This document shows positions 1-12,769 of a stretch of 64,000 nt of DNA, one piece after another. The position numbers and the translations under genes were made by a program. The notes under the pieces were generated by a model. That model was given only the letters and a program-made list of their open reading frames with translations. It did no database searches and had not been told where the DNA came from. Each line of letters begins with the position of its first letter. The first letter of the stretch is position 1. Location: positions 87,770,650 through 87,834,649 of the forward strand of contig OZ035962.1 in NCBI GenBank assembly GCA_964034945.1, read 5' to 3'. This stretch comes from Chrysopilus asiliformis. Its lineage: Eukaryota; Arthropoda; Insecta; Diptera; Rhagionidae.

Positions 1-1760
1 GAAAATATTCTGCTGTGAACATCCCACAGCACAGATTTGGGAACAGTGCTTTTATTTGATACGTGACCAAATCATGAACTGCGAATTTGATTGTAAAATA
101 TGTCACATACCTTTAAATCCATGTTTGATGTATTCTTTTGAATTTCTATTGTGGCAACGGCTATCAAAATTGAAAAAATTTGCAGTCTGATGAGATAACC
201 AGCCAGAAAATTTGACAACTATAAACATTACTAGCGCCACTCGCGGTTGATTCCTTGATACCGAATAACCGGGCCGGAAAACACGACTCAAGGCATGTAT
301 ACAATTACCGAATCCGGTAATTCATTTTTACATGAACCAAGTTACCGTCTCGGTAAAAATCTGTTAAATTTGACTGAATTACCGAGCGGTAAAATTACCC
401 GCAATTTAAAAGAGGACTGTGAATACCCTGATTGTATATACGAAACATAACTGCAAATTTGAAAAGAAAAATATTTTTTAGTACCTATAATAAAATATCA
501 CAAGCAATAAAAGGTAAAAAAACTAAAAGAACCCAAATTAACGAACTAAAAATTCACTTCTTAAGTTTTCCAATAACCTTTCGTTACAACTTTTTGGAAT
601 TCGTAGTTTTTTTGTAGTTGTATTATTCTTTATGTTATGTATGTATTATATTTTTATCATTTTTACTTTTTATCATTTTTACTATTTTTTTTTAATTAAT
701 TTGTATAATTATTACAATTCTGCGAAAATCAGTCTCTATAAGATAGAATTATTATTTCTCACATCCTAAATTCACTTTATTTTCATTGTTATGATTTTTA
801 TTTTGACCGAAATATTTTATAATTTCTACATGTAAATTTAATTCAAAGTAAAATTTGTGACATTCCATATTTTATTTCCTGTCCCAATTTTCGCTTATAG
901 TAAATGGATTTCAAAAGAGAGGAAATTCCTTAAACTTTCATTTTATTGGATGTATTTCAGTAAAACGCGGCACACACACTGAATTTAAAGTGACGCAGGT
1001 AGCATTTATGTCGTCCGCGTCGTTAGCGGTTCACATCTTTCTTCACCATTTAAGTCGCAGCTATGTAGCAGCGACTTCCTATGCTGTTGTGACGTGGATC
1101 GAAGCCTAGTTTTTGAATGGTAGGCGATTTGCGAAGTGCTAAAGATTAGGTGTTAAGCACGACTTAAGCGTTTGAAGCTATAAAAATCAGGATTGTACGT
1201 TTAGTTAAGTTTAACTTAGGTTTCCTAATGTTTTGTGTTGAAAGTCGTTTGATACCATAAGTTGCTAATTGTCTTTGGTACTGATGTCCAACATAAAACA
1301 TTTAAGTATCGAAATTTCTAGGAAGTAGGTTAAGCAAAACTTGGTTTTTTAAGAATAATTGAGTAATCTAAGCCACACTTAAGCCAGTTTGACTATCCGG
1401 CCATCGAGATTTGTATGAATAAAAACTGCTTCTTCGTTGCACGCGAAAACACCTCAGTGTGTACCCCATTTTAAACTGAATTTACGTAAATATACACAAA
1501 AGACAGACAGACAGAGAGGTAAGGTAGTTGTGGTTTTTAAGTCTTGATTGATTTGATGATGTAAATTGAATAATGATGATAGCTTTCGATGATGATTTGA
1601 TTTTCTTAAATGAATATACATTTAATATTTAATTGTTATTCACATTAATTATTTAAATTTAATTTCATTTAATTATTGGTGGTAGTTTTTTTTTTATGTA
1701 GGAAGGTTTTCTTCTCTAAGTTTATTTAGGCTCTACTTATTATTTCGCAATTAGGATTCC
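1..1760. other. No gene seen; AT-rich flank
   Basis: Contains short CCGGTAA/TTACCGA phrases at 305-400, one end of the AAGCAGCATTTATGTC family at 998-1040 and an AGACAGACAGACAG run at 1501-1516. No reading frame is supported. Confidence 0.6.
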
Positions 1761-2208
1761 AAGCAGCATTTATGTCGACCGTGACTTTAGCGGTTGCCAT
1801 ATCGTCGCTTGAATTCTGATTTCGGCCAGGTTTATGACAAAACCTATAGCTATGGCTGAAACTAGAATTTAGACAACCACGGCATACAGACAACCAAGGT
1901 ATGCTGTAAACTCAAATCTGACATTTCGTTGCTACGTTACTTGTGCCGATTAGTTCGTCAAGTGCAGAAGGAATTTTGTATTCTGGATGGTTTTTTTTAA
2001 ATTTGTGCGATTTTAATTAAATATTTGTGAGTTTGTGAATTAAATGCGTTAAATAGTGATCAATAAACATAAAAATTAATTAAAAAAAGTCGGCACAAAT
2101 GACGTCACGCCTGGCTGCCAAAAGTTTACAGCATACCTTGGTTGTCTCTATGCCGTGTAGACAACGATATGTCAACCGCTAACGCCACGGTTGACATAAA
2201 TGCCGCTT
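1761..2208. mobile_element. Palindromic foldback MITE, 448 bp (AAGCAGCATTTATGTC ends)
   Basis: Outer arms AAGCAGCATTTATGTCGACC and GGTTGACATAAATGCCGCTT pair. Inner arms at about 1867-1915 and 2119-2163 pair very well (ACAACCAAGGTATGCTGTAA and its complement). The centre adds TTGTGCCGA / TCGGCACAA. Related single ends lie at 998-1040, 29873-29910 and 30290-30400. Non-coding. Confidence 0.88.
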
Positions 2209-2899
2209 AGCGCGTTAAACCCTTTAATATTCTTTTTTGTATTTTAATTTTTGTTTTCAACTTCCTTGTTTTGCATATTTTTGAAATTATTCTTATTCCA
2301 TTTATCGTGACAAAATCATCATTGTTTTATTTTTAAATATTTGTACAAAAATATTTGACTTTTCTCTTTTTTCGGAAGTTTTGTTTCACGTTCAGCTGTA
2401 TTAGGTTTGCTTCAATTTATGATACAAAAAACGTTTTCTTTTATTAAAAATAATTTCATTTCACCACTAAATATTTCAGTTCTTTTCCCTCTTGTCTATC
2501 GTGTAAAGTTTTCTTTATTAATTCTTTTTATTTTTTAGATTTTCTTTTGTTCTTGGAATTTTACTCTAGTTCGTTGGACGTAGAATTTATTGAATTTCTA
2601 AACACTTTTTTATTACTTGGAATTTTTCATAGATTTTGGGATTTATTTACACAACTAGTATACTTTTTACGTAGATTCTTTTTTGAAGATATTCTGGATT
2701 TTCTTACAGATATTAATATGAATTTGTAAAGCTTTAATTCGAATTGATGTTTTTTAATTGATATCTAGTGAATTCTTGTTGAATTCTTGCATCAAAAACA
2801 TGCCAATTTGAATCAAAGAATTTACAAATTTGATGTGTTATCAACCAACATTCTGCCTCCAAATTTTTCACTTTCAGGATAGCAAACGTCAGATCAAAA
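2209..2899. other. No gene seen
   Basis: AT-rich, T-runs, short Phe/Leu-rich frames only. Confidence 0.6.
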
Positions 2900-4326
2900 T
2901 AGTCCTACTAGCAGTTGTTGTGAAATGCCACGTATCTGATACTAAATACTTCTAGTGTCAGATACTTGACCATGCACAAAAAATACTAGTACACGGCAAA
3001 AAATCTTGGAGTGAATTCCAATCAAAATTGGATTACATATAGGTCCACTCCAAAACATGATTAGATTTCAATCTACTCGTTGGATTGAATTTTTTTTTCT
3101 AATCTTCTTTACATTGAATTAAATTCCAAAAATGTATTAAATTTATCTAATGCAAATTGGATTGAATAGTAATCATTTTTTATTACATTTCAATCCAAAT
3201 TTGTATTAGACATTTTAATACTTTTTGCATTAGAATTTAATAACACGAAATATTGTATTGTAATCTTTTTTAACTTACCGTCATTAAAAATATGATTAGA
3301 ATTCTAATCATTCCTCTATTAGAATTTAATTTTTCTTTTAAACGCATTGTAGGTAATTTTAATTAGTTTGTTTATTTGTAAATATTGTACATACATAAAA
3401 TAGCAAAAAAAAATTCAATAATCCATCAAAATATGTACTAAGACAGAATAATACTATATACACAACTATAAATACTATATGAAATCAATGCACGAGAACC
3501 AAACTCCCTGTCAATTTTTCCATTACTTCACTGTAGAGTTAACCACTGTAATTATCTGAATGCTGAAAGTAGACTCTAGATTTTGTTTAGGAGAGTTGTC
3601 CTGCAAAATATTTTTTGTTTTTTCAGAGTAAATAATTTTAAATAAAGACTTACGTTTTTAAGTCTTTTAGTTTGTAAAAGATAGTAACAGCCAATAACTC
3701 AAGTATAAGGCAGTAAAACGCCCTGCCACACTTTACTCTGTTAAAACTAAAAGACATTATAAAAATAATAGAAATATCATAAAAATTATTATTAAAATAC
3801 CTTAAACGATAGCATTGGTCATCCTAAACAATTTCGCATCCCGATCTATCGCATCCCAATCTATCCAAAGTTGCTTCAGCAGATATCTTTTCTCTTCCGG
3901 GACTCCCAACCATATTTAATATGAAATTAAAACCATTATTTAAGCAATATGAACTGAAAGCATGTTTAAAATATAGTGAATACTTACTCATTTTATTTAT
4001 ATCAAAAAACGTTTCTTCATTTATGCTGAGATGTCTAAAAAAACTGCGTTTTTTCTTCCATTAACAAAGATTTTAAGATTTAATGTTACGCGACCAAATT
4101 TCATGACAACGTTCGATCGCGGCACACTTTTTTAAAAACATAACTAAATGAATACTTTCGGTAATTTGATATACAATAAAAAGTTATTGAAATCTAATCT
4201 AAAAAAATATTAGAATATTTGTAATAATTTGCATTTATTGAATTCTAATCGAAATTGTATTGAAATTTCGTCCAATACAATTTTTGGATTGAAAAATACT
4301 CCAAGATTTTTTGCCGTGTAGGACTA
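2900..4326. mobile_element. Small hairpin element (98 bp) split by a nested insertion
   Basis: The left end TAGTCCTACTAG (2900-2911) and the right end CTAGTA + GGACTA (2986-2991 joined to 4321-4326) are perfect complements once the inserted element and one TA are removed. The hairpin GTATCTGA / TCAGATAC lies inside. A diverged relative is at about 5055-5140 (CTAGTAGGATGGTC). Confidence 0.75.
2992..4318. mobile_element. TA-flanked DNA element, 1,327 bp, inserted in the 98-bp hairpin element
   Basis: The ends CACGGCAAAAAATCTTGGAG and its complement pair perfectly over at least 20 bp, with TA at 2990-2991 and 4319-4320. The interior is AT-rich, with many copies of TTGGATTGAA/ATTAGAATTT. No transposase frame; a Tc1/mariner-type MITE is likely from the TA duplication. 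Confidence 0.9.
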
Positions 4327-5420
4327 AAATAAAAAATTATCAAGTTTGGTGTTTTTCTTTTATAAAAAAATTTTTTTTTCTTAAAATTGTTCTGTTTACA
4401 TATATTTTTCCTTGGCTTCATACTATTATTTTTCGTCATTTTAATACAGTGACTTAAAAGTTTTTGTTAAAAACATAATCACAATTGGTATATTTTTTAA
4501 AAAAAGAGCTAGATTTGCTTAACTTAAAGTTTGTGACTACAAAAATCTCAAAAGAATAAAATAAGAAATTGGTGTTTTGGTCTTTGGTACATTAACAAAA
4601 TATAGTGGCTTACAAAATTATCAGGGACAGTTTCTTTTAATATTTAAAGCGTGATTTCTCGGGAACCAAAAAGTGTGGAAGTATTAAACTTATCTTCTCG
4701 AATTCTTGGGACAAGAAATCGACGTAATTGTGAAAAAAATTAAATAACGGTAAAATATTTAAAAAAAAAACTTAGTTTTATGTCAAAAGTGCCCAGAATT
4801 GGTGCGACTTGCTATTACGAAGCCAATGAAACTTCTGTTTGCGAGTTCTCGTGGTTTCAGTTTTAGAAGAGAGGAAAATTGACGCGCCATATTTTGTAAG
4901 CCACCGTAAATACCTGTATTTTAGAACATGTAAGTTTTGAAGGTTTCAAAAACCTAATTTCAAAAGATATAAAGAGAAATCATGAAAACTACATTTCTTT
5001 TTTTTTAGGGATTTTTATACAACGTACTCAATGTACCAAAGCCCTCTAGTAATTTTTTTGGAGCATGAAACGTATCTGCCATCAACTAACATACTTTTCT
5101 AGTGGCAAACACGCTCCATATACTAAAAATGCTAGTAGGATGGTCAAAGTGAATTAAAAATATAAAATCATGAGTTAAAAAGTAAAACTAAAATCTCCAA
5201 ACTGTATTACAATTGTAGGCATGAAAATAAGAATAAGATAAACTCCAAAATGATCAAATTGAGTTTTTCTCCGTCTTCCTTCAATCCAACCAACGCGCGA
5301 GAACAAAGACAGGTACAGTTCATCAGTATGCCGCTAGAGGCCACCAGAAGTGTAAAACCCACGCCGTGAGTGGGACCATTGTTCGCGTATAGTATTTTTT
5401 TTGCTCTTTTGTAAATTTAC
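4327..5420. other. No gene seen
   Basis: AT-rich; one diverged copy of the small hairpin element at about 5055-5140. Confidence 0.55.
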
Positions 5421-5546
5421 AGGTCGATTATCCTAGACGCGTCATTTTTCGTGACTCGAATTTTGCCTATTGTATTTGTTGTTTTGTACCAACAACAACA
5501 GGCAATTTCGAGTCACGAAAAGTGACGCGTCTAAAATAATCGACCT
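5421..5546. mobile_element. Foldback MITE, 126 bp (AGGTCGATTAT ends)
   Basis: Arms of 47 bp, AGGTCGATTATCCTAGACGC and its partner GCGTCTAAAATAATCGACCT, continue through GACTCGAA to GCCT / AGGC with about four mismatches. The 32-base loop carries TGTTGTTTTGTACCAACAAC. Near-perfect hairpin. Confidence 0.9.
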
Positions 5547-5591
5547 ATTAGTGTTTTGGGCTTTACCTTGTTCTCATTTTCATACCTAAAA

Positions 5592-5882
5592 TTAGAGCTA
5601 CGGCATACCGAATGCACTGCGCTGCCAGTTTGAAAGACAGGCAAATAAATTTAGACATTATTCCAACTGCAAAAGGCTTGTAGTTGCACAATCCGACAAA
5701 CAAAATAAGGTTAGTGGGAAACCTCTATAACTGCGATCTATGGTACAGACCCGTGAGATCTCACTTATTCAGGTTCGACTGTATAAACCTTTAGTAGATG
5801 GAAAAAGTCTAAATTTATTTGGCTGCTTTTAAAAATGGCGTCATGCGACAACTTATTCGGTATGTCATAGCCCTTAGCTCTA
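5592..5882. mobile_element. Foldback MITE downstream of / within the srGAP 3' UTR
   Basis: The left arm begins TTAGAGCTACGGCATACCG. The right arm read in reverse begins TTAGAGCTAAGG, then GACATACCGAAT. Both arms end inwards on the same AAATAAATTTAGAC, giving imperfect inverted repeats of about 65-75 bp around a 150-bp centre. It has no coding capacity and is classed as a non-autonomous foldback element of unknown superfamily. Confidence 0.7.
5814..5819 (-). promoter_or_regulatory. Candidate srGAP polyadenylation signal (AATAAA)
   Basis: This is the first AATAAA hexamer on the minus strand after the stop codon, implying a 3' UTR of about 315-340 nt. It lies in the right arm of the foldback element at 5592-5882, so the signal may have been supplied by a transposon. 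No transcript evidence is available. Confidence 0.35.
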
Positions 5883-6134
5883 AACCATTTTCGTTTCTAT
5901 AATAAAAAAAATCAGTCACAAAAAATTTAACAGATTTTCAATAAAAGCAGTAAAAGTTGTTAGTTAAAATTTGTATAAAAATTATTGTTTTCTTCGCACA
6001 TGCATTTAAAAAATTCTTCCATAAAACTCTCAACTTCAGTGTAAAAGAGAAAGACTCTCTTTCTTGTTAACCAAACTAAAAAAAACATACTTAAAAAAAT
6101 TTGGAAGGATTTAGTTTTCGACGTTTTTCTCCCA

Positions 6135-6770
6135 TTACTCCTGACTACTACCACCGCCGCCGCCGCCCCGTCGCGTCATTTCCGGAGTCGTTGGCGGTCG
6201 AACGAACGGTTTCTTGAATATATGCGGCTTCACTTTCACCTGCGGCTTAAATGATGTCATCTGCGGTGTCTGATCGAGAATTTTCATAGAACTCGAAGCG
6301 GTAGTGGTTGTGGTTTGTGTGTTTGTTGTGAATGTACTGTCCGGTTGGCTTAGGCAGCCTCCGGTTAATTTCAAATCGGCGAATTTTGAAACAAACTTTT
6401 GTGTATTTCGCATCGGAATCGGACTCTTGTGGAGCTCCTTTTGTGTGGATCCAGCTGCCAAGTGTTGAGAGTTACTACTATCTTTACTGTGGTCTTCTTC
6501 GATGTGAAGAACTTCTTCCAGGACGTGTTTTTTCTTAATATCTTCGAGATGCTTTGATTCTTCGGAACTTTCTGCGGTTGTGCTTAGATTTGAGATTTCT
6601 TGGGGTTTGACTTCTGCTTTTGGCTTCTCGATGATTTTCGTTTCTAATTTTACTTCCTTTTTGTCGAGCATTTGCTCAATTGATGTTGAGAAGCGTTCGT
6701 TTTTCTTCAGAGTGCATTGATTTTGTGATGCAAAACGCTCAGCCGAGGTAAGTTCTTCCGGTCCCAAAGT
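6135..6770 (-). CDS. srGAP: srGAP last coding exon (C-terminal tail and stop)
   Basis: The acceptor is the AG at 6772-6771 after a T-rich tract, and the exon starts in phase 0 with ACT TTG GGA. It encodes 211 residues, then the stop at 6137-6135. The composition is acidic and Ser/Thr-rich, with a Thr run (TTTTTTAS) and a Gly6 run just before the end (RRGGGGGGSSQE). The motif MTSFKP followed by basic-proline KPFVRPPTTP resembles the tail end of vertebrate srGAPs, which have a TFKP motif followed by proline-arginine stretches. This supports it as the true C-terminus rather than a neighbouring gene. No catalytic domain is visible. Confidence 0.88.
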   Translation of the reverse strand, partial: TLGPEELTSAERFASQNQCTLKKNERFSTSIEQMLDKKEVKLETKIIEKPKAEVKPQEISNLSTTAESSEESKHLEDIKKKHVLEEVLHIEEDHSKDSSNSQHLAAGSTQKELHKSPIPMRNTQKFVSKFADLKLTGGCLSQPDSTFTTNTQTTTTTASSSMKILDQTPQMTSFKPQVKVKPHIFKKPFVRPPTTPEMTRRGGGGGGSSQE

Positions 6771-9700
6771 CTAAAAAAGTTTCAAAACGATTAGATGGTG
6801 GTTTTGAAGATTGGTTTTGGTGGCTGCCCATAAAATATCTCACGCATTTAAGGGGGAGAGAGGTCGGCGGTATGAAATTTCATCCACAAAATCACCAAAA
6901 GTCGTAGCCATAAGTCACCAAAAGTCGTAGCCATAAGTCACCAAAAGTCGTAGCCAGAGGGCGAGTAAGAGGGGGAAGAGAAGAACTTGAAAAAGGCAAA
7001 AATTAGACTAACGTATTTTCTGCACAGCCTCTTAGTATTTTTTCACATTTTTTTCCAAATTTGTTTCAAAGTTTTAATAAAGACAAGAATTTTAAAAAAC
7101 TTGTAAAAATAAAAAAATCTGTTGGTGGTTTTTAACAATTGTTTATAATAATTCTTACAAATATTCTGGGCAAAAATACAATTTTTCATCGAAATTTTAC
7201 AGTGAGACTAGAAAGCCAGTGGCGGGTAAAGAATTGATTGCGCTTTTGGTAGATATGAACATTTTCTGTCCTTGATGGTTTTCGTGGCGAAAACTCGAAG
7301 ATTTTTTTGTAACTTCGACAACAATTTCCTGGAATTTCTTATCGTAGACCGAAATATGCGATTGCAAAAAACGAGCCACTCAGGCCTCTCTCCCCCACTT
7401 CCCCGCCCCCTGACTACACCAGTGCAGAAAACACTAAAAATATTTAGTTTTTGTAAAGCTTTCATTTACTAAAGCGGGGTTTTTGGAAATTCCACTCCTA
7501 AGGGGGGAACCGGGTGTGGATAACGGGTTTCTGTTTAAGACATTGATTTTTGCCATGAAGTCTGTCCGTTAGGAGGTTGAGAAATCTAACTCGGAGGTTT
7601 TCGGTGTCACTGATTACGAAACTGGTGTTAGAATTTGAAAATTCAAAATTTTCAAAAGTTTTCAGTCATTTGAGTTTTTTTTTGGTTCACAAAAAAAAAT
7701 AGTGAAAAAAACTTTAACCCAGCAACGATACCCGTCATATAAAACGAGATAAAAGCATAAAAAAACCCCGCTTCTATTTCTGATACATAATGGTTAAAAA
7801 TGTATTTTTTTCATTTTTAATATATTTTTTAAGAAAATCTTTTTAAAAAATTCTTTTTTTACCTCCAAATCCAAAGAATCCCTGGAACTTCTCAACGGTC
7901 CATCGGTATGTGCAGATAGCGGCAAATCCATGACCAAATCCGGTGCAATTCGCTTCCTCTCCAAAATCCTGGACTGATTCAAACTCTGCTGCGAGCTGAG
8001 TTCGGCGCGTTTCTCCCACAATTCTCGATTTTGCTGAAACAAATTCTGATTCACCCCCATTCGATTCTCCGATAAACTGAAACTCTTTGCGTGGAACTTT
8101 CGCGTAGGTGACATAATTTCTTCGGTCTCTTCCGGTACAGCATTCTCCTTGAACAGATCCCCCTCAGACCGTCGATTTAACTCCCCGACTTGATCCTCAT
8201 CACAGTTTTCTTTGGAATTCGTTTTAATCGTTTCCGATTTTCTAATCCCACACAATGGAAATTTTGATGACATAGAAGTGTTTGGATCGCCGCTTCTTAA
8301 AATCACCCCTTCGTATTCGTCGAAGTGCATTGCTGGGGCTTTTGAAGATCCTGCAACGCTGGCCACGTGGGAGACTTTGCTTGGCTCTGCGTAAATCGGC
8401 TCTGATGGTTTTTTACCCTACAAAACGAATAACTTTTCTTATATCTGTTGATTTATCACTTTTTACTGTTAAAATGAAAGAAAGAATATGACAAGCAAGA
8501 GTTCTACAAAATTAATTAAAAAAAGGTTTAGTTTTTTTCAAAAACCTCAAACATTTTTATAGCGGAAATCATGAAACTAGAAGTTTAATATTTAAAAAAA
8601 AACTAAATTAAAATGTGGAATTAGAAAATGTAATCTAAGAAGCTACTTTCAACTTTCATCTCTAAACAACCCAAAAAATAAAATAAAATAAAATAATGAA
8701 AATGACTAGATAATCACGTTCCAAGCATTCCCGAGTACTCCTGAGTTACAAAAAATCTACTTAGGAGTACTCGACAGTACTTATTAGTTTGTACATGAGG
8801 TTGGAGCGCAACTGTTGTAAATTTATGCATGAAAACCACCACCATGTGTAGGAAATGAAAATAATTATAAAAAAAACACATTAATAGAGCCAAAAAAAAG
8901 GTTAATAGTTTGGAAAATTAGTAACTAAATGTTTTGTTAGGATTTTTGTACATTATTTAGTAAAAAATAAATAAAATCGATCGAAACAATAGGGAAAAAA
9001 CAAAATTTTAAACACAAAATAAATTCTCACCTTTTTTACTGATTAATTTTCACTATTATTTATTTTTTGACTCTATTTTATACGTTTTTTTTTCATAGAA
9101 TTAATCACTGAAATTATTTAATCGACTTGGGTTACACGTGATCCAATCAAAACTAAAAGTTGTCATGCTGGAAGAACCCTCGAACCGATTTTAAACAATA
9201 GAAAATTTAAAAATGTTTTTTTTTTGTAAAATAAACTGAAATTACCGCTACGTTCACAAAATAAAATGAAGAGATGCTCCAAAAAATTGAAGTTTTATAC
9301 ATTCCAAAGTATATCGAAGATTAAAGAACGTTCAATCAGAGGTAAATAATTTTGCATGCTGTGTTGCGGGTGTTTTATGTACAAAATATTTCCATAGAAT
9401 TATTTTTTTAATAGGTTTCTAAAGTCGATTTATTGAAATCACATTTTATTTATAGGTCTTCATCCTAATTAAGACTTGTCGGACCTCCTTCGTCCCAGTT
9501 CTTTGCGATTTTTCGTATGGGTATCGCAGTCATACTTCTACAGATTCCCCCTCCTTCTCCCACTCTAAAAATGTGACGTATTTTATACATTTACGGTAAC
9601 TAAATCTAAAAGTTGAAGCTCTAATTCTGATATAAGCCACATAACTTTGAGGTAAAAAAAACCTTAATCTTAACAACCAAAAGGTGCCTAAATTATAATT

Positions 9701-12700
9701 TTTAACGAATATTTGAATTTCAGAAATCGTGTAAGAAAAATGCGCCGCAGGCACTAATTGTGTAAAACAATTTACCTCGAGCGGGAATTTTGAATTTACC
9801 GCGTTTTAGCGTGTTAAAGTTATCTAAATATTCCTTCAAAATTACGTTTTTCTTGAACGAGACCCTCTCGTTCGACTTATGTGTTCCGTTATGCGCTAAG
9901 CTGAGTTACTCTCGCCAGTAGTGTGTTCTGTTTTTATCTCGAGCGATAATTTAGAATTCAGAACTGTAGGCGTTATTTATAATTGTTTAGTATTGTCCAT
10001 ATAATCAGGACCTTCAATATTATATAATCTCGTCTATTGAGATCAGAACAAATGTAACTGCCGAGCCGATAACTTGTATTTTTATTTGTCTCTGTCCTCT
10101 ACAGAACGTTGGATTGCGCGCAGTGCGCTTCAGACGTGATATTTTTTTGACCAAAACCTGATATTTTATATTTTTGACCTATTTTCTATAAAAAAAATCC
10201 TAGCATTAAGCGGTTAAAGTTGCAAAAGAAATCTAATCCTAAGTCTTGGTGTTTTAGTATAAAGTATCGGGTCTTTCAACAAGGACATAACAATTTTGTA
10301 TTTAAATAAAACACAGAATAATTGAGATATCAGGCTGAAATTTATTCCAGGTGTAGTGGACATGTTACATTTAAGTATGAAATTCGATATCGTTCATATG
10401 GCCACCGCGAGCACGTTTGCAGATTGATTCTTTGGGGTCAATTTTCCACCTCGGCCGGAACGTTGGCAATTTCGTGTTCGATATTGTTCCTGAGCTCCTC
10501 TAACGTTGTTGGCTTGTTGGCATAAACCAACGACTTAACATAACCCCATAAAAAGAAATCCAACCGGGTTAAATCGCATGAGCGAGGTGGCCATTCGACC
10601 GGACCATTTCTCGAGATTACACGATTGTCGCTCTTCTCCTTCAATAGATCAATTGTTTGACCTGCTGTGTGGCATTGCTCGTTCGTGAACTTTACCATGA
10701 TAAAAATATAAACCTTGACTGACGTTTTAGCATTGCCAGATCATAAGAAAAGTTTTAGGGTGCGTTTTTATTAAAATACAAAATGGTTATGTCCTTGTTG
10801 AAAGACCCTTTGTTAGACTTTCAATAGGGTTAAAGAAGCGCCGCTTCCAGAAAAATACTGATTTTCTTCATTCACTGTACAGAAGTCATAGACACAAATA
10901 AAACCCAGATCTGCCAAACGCAATTTTTGCGATTTTCACACCCCCTCCTAGTTCTAAAACGAGGAAGATCGAAGTTTTTTCCTTGAACTCAGATTTTTAA
11001 GGTTTCAATCGAATCTGGGGTGTCCACCTGCGACAGTTCCCTTGTTCGAGACATTTTTGTTAATATTAAATGCTTTCGCAAATGCGAAGGGAAGAATTAC
11101 GCACTTTTAAAACATTTTTTACAAAGGTTTCGATGAATTAAGAAAACCTCCCAAAGAAATACAAAACCAAATAATAATAAATTAGAATAAAATTCAGTTA
11201 TAAACTGAGAATCTTACATTTAATGTGATTTCGTTTCAAAAAATAATAATTTTTCAAAATTGTACATTCAGAATTATTCTTCGTAATTAAAACTTAATTA
11301 AAACTAGGGAAATAATTTTTTTTACTTTAAACATTAAACGAACAGTTTTTAACTTATTGAATTTAATTATTTTCATCTAAGTTTTATTTCTAGAAAGATT
11401 AAAAAAGAAAAAAAAATGATTATTAAAAAAAATTTCATACAAGATAAAAAAAAATATTGTTTTCTGCTTAACAGATAGCGAAATCAAGTTAACTAAATTG
11501 ACACAAAAAAACATGGAATAACATGCAACAAAATATTTTTTTCTTTCAAATTTTTTTTTCGAAATGAAGGAAATTCACTAAAGCGATAAAAAGCACTTAA
11601 TCTAGAAAAAAAAAATTGAAAATTACAGACTAACAAATAACGATAGAAAGCTCTTCGCACATTGATTTGCTGCTCACTTAAGCTAGAATTTTAAATTTCA
11701 CACTGACTGGTTGATGGAATGAACAGAAATTGTTTAGATTTTCCCGATTTTTTTTTTTAAAAGTGAATTTTCCATTTAGGCAAGATCGAAAAATCAGAAA
11801 TTCGTAATGTTTTAAAGAAAAAATGAGATGATGGTTCGTTGGGGAAATGCATTTAAAAACAATTCCATATGAAATGGCAACGAAATGAGAACAAAATTGC
11901 AAAGCCATGTGACATAATTCTGATATTTATGATTGCTGGGTCAGAATTTTTCAAATGCGTCTTGCTTAATTCAATTCATTGTACGAGACGTTGAGAGCAA
12001 AAGTAGTCTAACCCATATGTCGAAATTCTTTGTGTTTGAACCACTATTGCTAGTGAGTTTTTAGATAAAAATATTTGAATGCACAATAGAACATTTTAAC
12101 ATCGAGTAATAAAGTCCACCCAATTTTTTTTTCCGGAAATTTACAGTTAATAATAATACAAAAGTGGAAAAGTTCCAAAAATTCGATTATATGGTTTGGA
12201 CCGCTTTTGCTCTCAACGCCTCATATAGCTTTCAGCTAAAACTATCATCAACCAAAAAATTTATAAACGCAACGACATTCATTCCTCTTATACTAAATCT
12301 TAATCGAATAAAAATATTTAAAAAAATAATAATAAAAATAAAGAACATTTAAGACATTTCGAAAAAACAGAAACTCTTAAAATACATAGAAACTAAACGT
12401 AAATAAAAGACACAAAACTTGTAAAAAAAAAAACGATCAAAAAACGTAAATAAAAAAGAACAAAATTTCGATTCAAATTGGTTTTTGAGTAATTTTTTTC
12501 TAAACGGTCGTTTCAAGTACCTCGAATTGGAAATGATTGAAATCTTCAAGGAAGTCCATTGAATTCTCAAACGAATGCGGCTCATCGTGGTAGTTGTATT
12601 TCGCCTTGACATTGTCGACGGTGTCGTAGTGAAAGTCACAATCGTCACTGCCCGCCAAATTCGCTGGATTAACGAGGATTTTATTGTTGACTATCGATTC

Positions 12701-12738
12701 GATTTTTTCATTTAGCAATTGATGAACAGTTTGTTGTG

Positions 12739-12769
<31 letters not shown>

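Larger units (their letters stand above)
8418..12520 (-). other. srGAP 4.1-kb intron
   Basis: It contains a short perfect-looking hairpin at 8733-8773 (CGAGTACTCCTGAGT against ACTTAGGAGTACTCG), a deleted mariner-type element at 10269-10808 and a 244-bp MITE at 11982-12225. The rest (8774-10268 and 10809-11981) is AT-rich with long A/T runs. I see no exon or RNA gene in it. Confidence 0.8.
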
